Assembly (NCBI GenBank): GCA_024291935.2
Contig: CM044322.1
Coordinates: 26,783,405 to 26,847,404, forward strand
Length of the DNA stretch: 64,000 nt
Origin: Okapia johnstoni
Lineage: Eukaryota > Chordata > Mammalia > Artiodactyla > Giraffidae
Direction of reading: 5' to 3'
The translations under genes were made by a program, and so were the position numbers. Shown here in pieces: positions 57,986 through 64,000 of the stretch; within the stretch, counting starts at the first letter, position 1; every line of letters begins with the position of its first letter. The notes beneath the pieces were generated by a model. It was not told the origin of the DNA. It made no database searches and saw only the letters and a program-made list of their open reading frames with translations.

Positions 57986-60900
57986 CTACAAAGAGGTGAA
58001 ACCCAAGCATGAGCCGCGCGCAGACCACTGCCTTAGCTCAGCGTCCTGCCTGTGCTACCTGACCACCCCGTGGACATGCTTTCCTCAGCATTCTCTCCAT
58101 CCAGCACCATTCAGAAATAGTATTTTAAAATTCAGAAGGCTCTGTTTACTCTGGGAACAGATTTCCCCAAAGGAAAACCTATCATCATGGTGTGTATCGT
58201 ATTTATTATCTATCCTCTGAACCTAATAGGCCCAAGTCTGTAAACTGCTACATTAAAATTATTGGGATGGCATCTGCTTTGAATCTCTCTCCTAAACCAG
58301 CTGACTCTCCCAGTTTAATATTTATAAATATCATTTGTGCCTTGAGAATTCACGTTTCAATGAAATATCGAAGGCGAATGGCACTGTGCTGCCCCATCAC
58401 TGAACTGCAGGCTGGTTTCTCTTCTGCTGATGGGTGGGGCCAGCTAATAATCCTTAGCCACCTCCCAGGGGTTCTGTTAGGGTTCATTAGCTCACATCTG
58501 TACAGTGTGTGTTAATAGGTTTATTTTCTTCACTGTAGGATGTATTCAGCAGGGTCCCGAGTTGTCTAAAAGGACCCATCCGCCTACTTATTAATTAGAG
58601 GAAGATGGTTTAAACTAGCAGCTGCCTATGGATCACACTTATCTCCCTTACTCACCAGAAGGATCGTAGGGTGGTGAAACTTCCACGAGGTCACAACCCA
58701 CCACGTTCAGGCCTTGACAACCCCGGATGATCTCCAGAGCCTATCCAAGATCAAGTTTGAGTTGTCCACAATGGTAACCACTGACAACGGAAAGCTACCA
58801 GTAGAGGACTCCGTGGATTTCTCCCAACCCAGAACCCCCCCTTTGACTTGAAACTGTCGCTCTCCCTCAATAAACATTCACTCACCAGCAGGCACCCCAG
58901 GGGATCATAGAAACCAGCTAACCAATCACTTCAGTGCCACGCATCCAGGCAGCAGTCCCCATTTTTGGCACCAGGGACAGTTTCATGGAAGACAACTTCA
59001 GAGGTGGGGAAAGGCCCCTCTAAGGTGGAAACACTTAGCTCAAAGAACTGACTGAGCAGAGGAGCAGGGGGAGGGCAGCCCAGGCAGAGGGAAAGACATG
59101 TGCAGAGGTGCCATGATGGAAGAAGTACTGTAGTTAGATGTGGCCAGAAGACAGGATAAATGAGAGGAGTGGCTGGAAGACCATCACTTTGCCTCCATTT
59201 TGCAGGTGAAAAGCTGAAAGGATGCAAAGCAGAGGAATGGAGTGTGTTCTAGAAAACTGGCGGGAACCAGGAAAGGCTTCAAGAGAGGCAGGTATGACCA
59301 TCCTCCTTTCTGAGAGGATAGAAGATAATCAGTTAGGTTCAAGCAGTCTTCATTCATTTACTCCAGTATCTGTGAGTACCTCCTACTTACATGTCAGACA
59401 CTATCTTCAGTTCCAAGAAGAGTGAACAGAACAAAGGTCCACCCCTTGGAGTTTCCTTCCAGTTATAACCGCACCCTAATTCTGCCTCCCTGTGTGTATG
59501 CTGAGCACATCTATGAGAGCTTTATTTGAGGGTTTCCAAAGTTCTTGAACTACCTTGGGAGGTGGTTCATCCCACTGTGCATATTTTTTAAATTGAACCC
59601 CCCAAAAAATAAAGTTTGGTGTCTTAATGGGGTACTACAATACTGTCCCCATGGACAGGTGGACCAGAGGCAGAAAAACCAAATAACAGACTGTTATTAT
59701 ATCCTAGAAGAGAAAGGAGGGCCCTTGCCAGCATCAGTTGCTCATCAGTAAGGGAAAATCCAAACCTGTGATCAGCCCTGAGAACAATAAAGGTCAAAGT
59801 GCTCTGATTTTAAAATCCCATCTGATTCCTGAAGACTCAATTCAAGTCCCAGGAAAGTGGGAGACTCAGTGTCCTCACCCTCAAGACGTGTCACTGGTGG
59901 AGTTCCTTACCTGACTAGGAGTAAGACCAGCAATTTCAGGCGTCCCTGTGCCCGGGGCATAGGCAGGGTCCAAGCCATCAATATCAAAGCTGATATAAAT
60001 GGGTCTGCTTCCCATCTGCTGCCTCACTTCCCCCATCAGAGGAACCAGTGACTTCAGCCAGCAGTCTTCAGCCAGGACCACCCGGAACCCCTGGAAAGGT
60101 AGAAATTGGAGCAGAAGGTTGACACTTGGGCCTGGGGTATTTACGAGGCATTGTCTATGGGCCCACTGTATTCTCAGCTTACGTGCATCTCACATTTGAC
60201 CCTCAGTCTCTATGAGGAGGGAACTGTCATCCCCATATCAGACCCATTGATTTGGGTCTGGACCTCCCTGGCTCTTTTCCAAGCCAGCAACATCTAAGGG
60301 CTTGGTTTGTTTCTGCTTGTCTCCACCCCCCCCTACCCCCCAGCGATAAGGCCTCATCTGCATCAACTAGCACCCTTGCTCCTCTCTGCTCTACATGATG
60401 CAAACTCAGCTTCCATCCCCACCTTGTGAACTTGATCAGCAAAACCCCATTGAATCCATAGCTGCCATTGAGTGGCCGATGGAGAGGAAGGCAGTGTGAG
60501 GGGCTGGGGACAGCAGGAGGGGCTTTCAGTCTGTCACCTGGCTCCGGCTGTATCTGTAGGTATCCAAGGTCGTGGAAGAGCCCCGGATGCCAATCTGCAC
60601 CACACGCTTGCAGTCCAGGAGTCCCTCGTCCACACATCGGCGGAAGGGGGTCCCGTGATAGAGCTTCTCCCCTAGGGCCTTGTCGGCCGTGTCCATGTGA
60701 GCATCCACATGCACCAGCCCCACAGGACCATGCCTGTTGACAACAGGGCAGCTCAGAGGCCAGGCTTCCCAGTGGGGCCCGAACACAGCCACCCTCCAGG
60801 CCACCAAAATCTAATGACAACTCACAGCCATAGAGGGGGGGAAATCTGGCATCAATTACCAGCCTTGCAACTGGCTTCTGACTTCAAATCCCTGAGCATG

Positions 60901-61852
60901 TCAGAAGAAAAATAAGCTCAGAGGAATCGGGCAGAAAATAGTCATGTGCTTTAGCTGACCCTCTCTACCTCTCACCCAGAATTTTCTTTACTTAAAGACA
61001 GAGAGTGCTGGTAGGATGAGAAGATAGGGTGGTGGCTCAGGTGAGCTTGTGTGAAGGCTCAGCAAATCAACGCCACCCTTTCTTCAACTGCAGTACCAAG
61101 AAGAAGCTTCCCCCCAGCTCTCTATAATTTCCACCAACCCTGCCAGCCACCCAAAATAAACAGACAGTCCAAATCCATGCCAGGCTAACATAGCTTCAAG
61201 AAAAGACTTGAGCCCACCCACCCCCAGCCAGAAGGCTACCCACACATCTCTCCTCTATATGAATTCTGGAGCAGCATCACCTCCGCCCATCTGTCTCTTT
61301 CTCAAAGTAACCAAAATTAGTCAACGTCTGGTAGACTTTCACTACTGGAAAAATCCATCTCCTCAACTTCTGGGAAAGGGGGCCTTTCAGGAAAAAAACA
61401 GGGCCTCCCCTCAGCAAGAAACACCACAGTGCTTGTCAGTATTTGTATTTGGCCTTTGAAGCAAAACAGAAACTGAAGTTAACTGGGGTTGTGTATTTCA
61501 GTAAAGGCTCATCTTCCAAAAACAGAGGCAAACGCTGAGCCTGCATAACAGAGCAGATCTAGGGCAAGCGAGGGTGGCCAAGGTGTTAATAATAAATTGT
61601 CTTGGCTCCCAGCTGGTGACTGACAGACACACCTGGAGCTTGACGTTAATTTTGATCCATAGAAACAACTCAGTGGGGAATTTCCTATCACTCCCAGTAA
61701 CCTGAGCCAGCAGAAGTCACCTGACGCCCTCTAGCAGCAAACAACTCATTCTCCAGCTCCTGAATTTTGAAACCTCGCTTGGGCTCCGCGTTTTGGGACT
61801 TACTTTTCTGCTATCGCTTGCAATATAGGATAGGTGATTGTATGATCTCCAC
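57912..61852 (-). CDS. AGMAT: Agmatinase-family mitochondrial ureohydrolase, C-terminal exons 3-7
   Basis: Mn-dependent ureohydrolase. Classically called agmatinase (agmatine to putrescine plus urea); more recent work on the human protein describes guanidino-acid hydrolase activity. Minus-strand CDS: 61852-61804, 60733-60538, 60090-59911, 58740-58656, 57985-57912, about 194 C-terminal residues ending LPKVTIV. Metal-ligand motifs of the arginase/ureohydrolase fold are all visible: [13 protein letters not shown] and SFDIDGLDP (followed by [10 protein letters not shown]). The N-terminal exons with the mitochondrial targeting peptide are not found up to 64000 and must lie beyond. Splice phases agree across all five exons. 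Confidence 0.96.
58656..58740 (-). CDS. AGMAT: AGMAT exon 6
   Basis: 85 nt, [20 protein letters not shown] to PYDPS. The acceptor (ggatag) has a weak polypyrimidine tract; donor gtgagt. Confidence 0.94.
58950..59010. repeat. Fragment of the hAT-type element seen at 26994
   Basis: tttttggcaccagggacagt ttcatggaagacaac repeats the left-end wording of the 26994-27394 element. In AGMAT intron 5. Confidence 0.55.
59911..60090 (-). CDS. AGMAT: AGMAT exon 5 (SFDID motif)
   Basis: 60 codons, phase 0 at both ends, [20 protein letters not shown] to LTPSQ. Contains the ureohydrolase signature [16 protein letters not shown] with the last two Asp ligands. Confidence 0.96.
60538..60733 (-). CDS. AGMAT: AGMAT exon 4 (DAHxD motif)
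   Basis: 196 nt, [20 protein letters not shown] to [13 protein letters not shown] supplies three metal ligands. The residue between His and Asp is Met where human has Thr. Confidence 0.95.
61804..61852 (-). CDS. AGMAT: AGMAT exon 3 (GGDH motif)
   Basis: 49 nt. Encodes [16 protein letters not shown], carrying the first Mn ligand His. Acceptor ttggaag, donor gtaagt. Confidence 0.93.
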
Positions 61853-62066
61853 CTTCCAAGAGAAAAAAAAAGAAGAAAACTTGTAATATGGATTTAGAAT
61901 AAGATTTGAGGACCATGTATCACCTAGAACCATCTTCAGTTTGCCCAATTCTGCCACCTTTTCAATTAGACTGGAAGAACTATAACCATAGCTAAAATAA
62001 GATGTTGTTCAGTGATGGAAAAATGGCCACTAAATGTCTGATATTACACTGTCATTTAAAAGAGAA

Positions 62067-62200
62067 AATTAAGGGACTTCCCTGGGGTCCAGTGGTTAAG
62101 ACTCCGTGCTTCCAATGCCAGGGGTCTTGGGTTCAATCCCTGGTTGGGGAACTAAGATCCCACATACTACATGGTGTGGACAAAGCGTAAAAAAAATAAA
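62067..62200 (+). repeat. CHR-type SINE, short form
   Basis: gggacttccctggggtccag head, catggtgtggacaaagcgta tail. Confidence 0.85.
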
Positions 62201-62244
62201 ATTAAAAAAAATAAGAGAAAATTCAGGCTTATAATTTAAGCCTT

Positions 62245-62662
62245 AATATAGTCAAAGCTATGGTTTTTCCAGTAGTCATGTGTGGATATGAGAGTTGGAC
62301 CATAAAGAAGGCTGAGTGCCAAAGAATTGATGCTTTTAAACTGTGGTGCTGGAAAAGACTCTTGAAAGTCCCTTGGACACCAAGGAGATCAAACCAGTCA
62401 ATTCTAAAGGAAATCAACCCTGAATACTCATTGGAAGGACTGATGCTGAAGCCAAAGCTTCAATACTTCAGCCATTTGATTCAAGGAGCCGACTCATTGG
62501 AAAAGACCCTGATGCTGGGAAGATAGAAGGCAGAAGGAGAAGGGGATGACAGAGGACGAGATGATTGGATGGCATCACTGACTCAATGGACATGAATTTG
62601 AGCAAGCAGCAGTCCATAGGGTTGCAAGATTTGGACGCAACTGAGCGACTGAACAACAACAA
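62245..62662 (+). mobile_element. BovB LINE 3' fragment
   Basis: atagtcaaagctatggtttt to gagcgactgaacaacaacaa; translation keeps [19 protein letters not shown] of the BovB C-terminus. Confidence 0.88.
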
Positions 62663-62929
62663 AATTAAGGCTTATGGGGAAAATGGTCAGACCAGCTCTG
62701 CCCAGGTAAACTTTCTGCAGTGACACACATGCTCTGTATCTGCACTGACCAACATGGTGGGCCCTAGCCATTGGCTATGGAAATGTGACTCATGCAACTG
62801 AGGAACTGAATGTTTTATTTTATTTTATTGCAATTCAAATAGCCACCTATGGCTAGGGGCTACCATACTAGACAGCACAGGCCTAGAAAAGTATTACTAT
62901 TGATAATTATTAATAAGAACAAAAGCTAT

Positions 62930-63150
62930 TATAATTGAAGCTTAAAACATGCCAGTCACAAATCTGGGCACTTTATATGCACCTTAGTTATATGCCTCTG
63001 ACACAATATAAGAAGGTAGGTGGCGGTGTTACTATTAGCATTTTACAGATAAGGGAATGAAGCATGGATAGTTAGTGAAAGGTAGAGCTGAGATTTCAAA
63101 CCATGACAGCCAGAAACTCTACTCCTTACCACTGTGCTTTGCAGGCTAGG
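62930..63150 (+). repeat. MIR SINE
   Basis: gcattttacagataagggaa core and ggtagagctgagatttcaaa; ends cttaccactgtgct. Confidence 0.7.
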
Positions 63151-63179
63151 CCCTCTAATTTGACAAAAAATAAATTTGG

Positions 63180-63298
63180 AGGGACTTCCCTGGTGGTCCA
63201 GTGATTAAAACTCCGAGCTTCTACTGCAGGGAACACAGGTTTGATCCTTGGTTGGGAAACTAAGATCCACATGCCAAATGGTGCACCCAGTAAAATAA
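63180..63298 (+). repeat. CHR-type SINE, short form
   Basis: gggacttccctggtggtcca head, gtgcacccagtaaaataaac tail. Confidence 0.85.
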
Positions 63299-63299
63299 A

Positions 63300-63615
63300 C
63301 AGGGCTTCCCTGGTGGCTCAGTAGTAAAGAATCCACCTGCCAATGCAGGAGACACAGGTTCAATCCCTGGTCTGGGAAGATCCCACATGCCACGGAGCAA
63401 CTAAGCCCTTGCGCCACAACTATTGAGTCTATGCTCCAGAGCCCAGGACTCACAATTACTGAGCCCATGTGCTGCAACTACTGAAGCCCATGCTCCCTAG
63501 AGCCCATGCTCCAAAACAAGAGAAGCCACAGCAGTGAGTAGCCCCTGCTCGCTGCTATTACAGAAAAGCCCATACAGCAACGAAGACTCAGCACAGCCAA
63601 TAAAGAAATAGAATT
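63300..63615 (+). repeat. CHR-type SINE, long form
   Basis: agggcttccctggtggctca head, then the long CHR body to agcacagccaataaagaaat. Directly follows the short copy in the same direction. Confidence 0.85.
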
Positions 63616-64000
63616 ATTTTTTAATTCCAACTGGATATTTAGAAAAAGGTACAATTTTGACTATTTGTGAACCGAAAGAGAAACGCTACAGTGAGACTGG
63701 GGCAGGATGGAGGGGGAGGGTCAGAAGAAAGTTGACCTATAGATTAACATAGATGCTGATGAGAGAAAAAAAGGCCCCCTTGCAGTTCTCACAAATTAAG
63801 TCATTAAAACAACATCCTTGAAATAGTTAAAAAGTCACAACTAAGCCCCTGCTAGCAGCCTTCCTCAGGCACAAGATCAAGGGTTGGGACAAGGTGAGGT
63901 GGGTAGAGGCACTTGCCAAAATTGAAGGAACAAATTGAAGGAAGCAAAATTGAAGGAACACTAAAAAAAAAAAAAACAAGAAACAGTAATTGGGGAATTC

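Larger units (their letters stand above)
61853..64000 (-). other. AGMAT intron 2, part
   Basis: No AGMAT coding is recognisable. It is filled by a CHR SINE (62067-62200), BovB (62245-62660), an old DNA-element-like piece (about 62735-62885), MIR (62930-63150) and two abutting CHR SINEs (63180-63615). Confidence 0.65.

Noticed and set aside
60227..60820. 197-codon minus-strand open frame
   Set aside because: Overlaps AGMAT exon 4 in another frame; the real exon, bounded by good splice sites, carries the DAHMD motif.
63300..63615. tRNA-like heads of CHR and Bov-tA elements as tRNA genes
   Set aside because: They keep box B-like words (ggttcaatccc) but lack a full cloverleaf; they are SINE heads.
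61853..64000. Possible AGMAT exons 1-2
   Set aside because: No N-terminal AGMAT sequence found; the stretch is almost all repeats.

Overview
This is a vertebrate nuclear window from a ruminant, almost certainly a bovid. It has spliced genes with GT/AG introns, two CpG-island promoters, and a repeat load made of Bov-tA/BOV-A2 SINEs, CHR-type tRNA-derived SINEs and BovB LINE pieces (including a reverse-transcriptase fragment with a YADD motif), plus older MIR, L1 and DNA-transposon relics. Cattle, sheep, goat or buffalo cannot be told apart from sequence alone. The gene order CASP9(-) / DNAJC16(+) / AGMAT(-) matches the human 1p36 block.

Layout. Positions 1-14870 (minus strand) hold CASP9 coding exons 1-6; the exons after the active-site cysteine lie before the window start. 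Positions 14700-17420 are a head-to-head promoter region with two CpG islands and a Bov-tA SINE between them. Positions 17000-57160 (plus strand) hold DNAJC16 (ERdj8): a probable non-coding first exon, 14 coding exons from 19327 to 54190, and a 3' UTR of about 3 kb. Positions 57780-61852 (minus strand) hold AGMAT coding exons 3-7 (numbered as in human), tail-to-tail with DNAJC16; its first two exons lie past the window end. The introns are mainly SINE/LINE insertions, several with clear target-site duplications.

Roles. CASP9 is the apoptosome initiator caspase. DNAJC16 is an ER-membrane J-domain/thioredoxin-like protein. AGMAT is a mitochondrial ureohydrolase-family enzyme. They are neighbours by synteny, not a pathway.

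Most notable signals: (1) CASP9 has a 37-residue expansion of the CARD-protease linker, and four phosphorylation sites described in human caspase-9 (Ser99, Thr125, Ser144, Ser196) are replaced, although both catalytic residues are kept. (2) DNAJC16 exon 9 carries one extra base just before its strong splice donor; using that donor would break the frame, while a cryptic GT at 49234 restores it. (3) A tiny upstream ORF overlaps the CASP9 start codon. (4) There is a head-to-head BovB inverted pair, a recent 87-bp tandem duplication inside a SINE, and several mobile-element insertions with readable target-site duplications. I found no undescribed multi-gene system; this is a conserved mammalian locus with lineage-specific changes.
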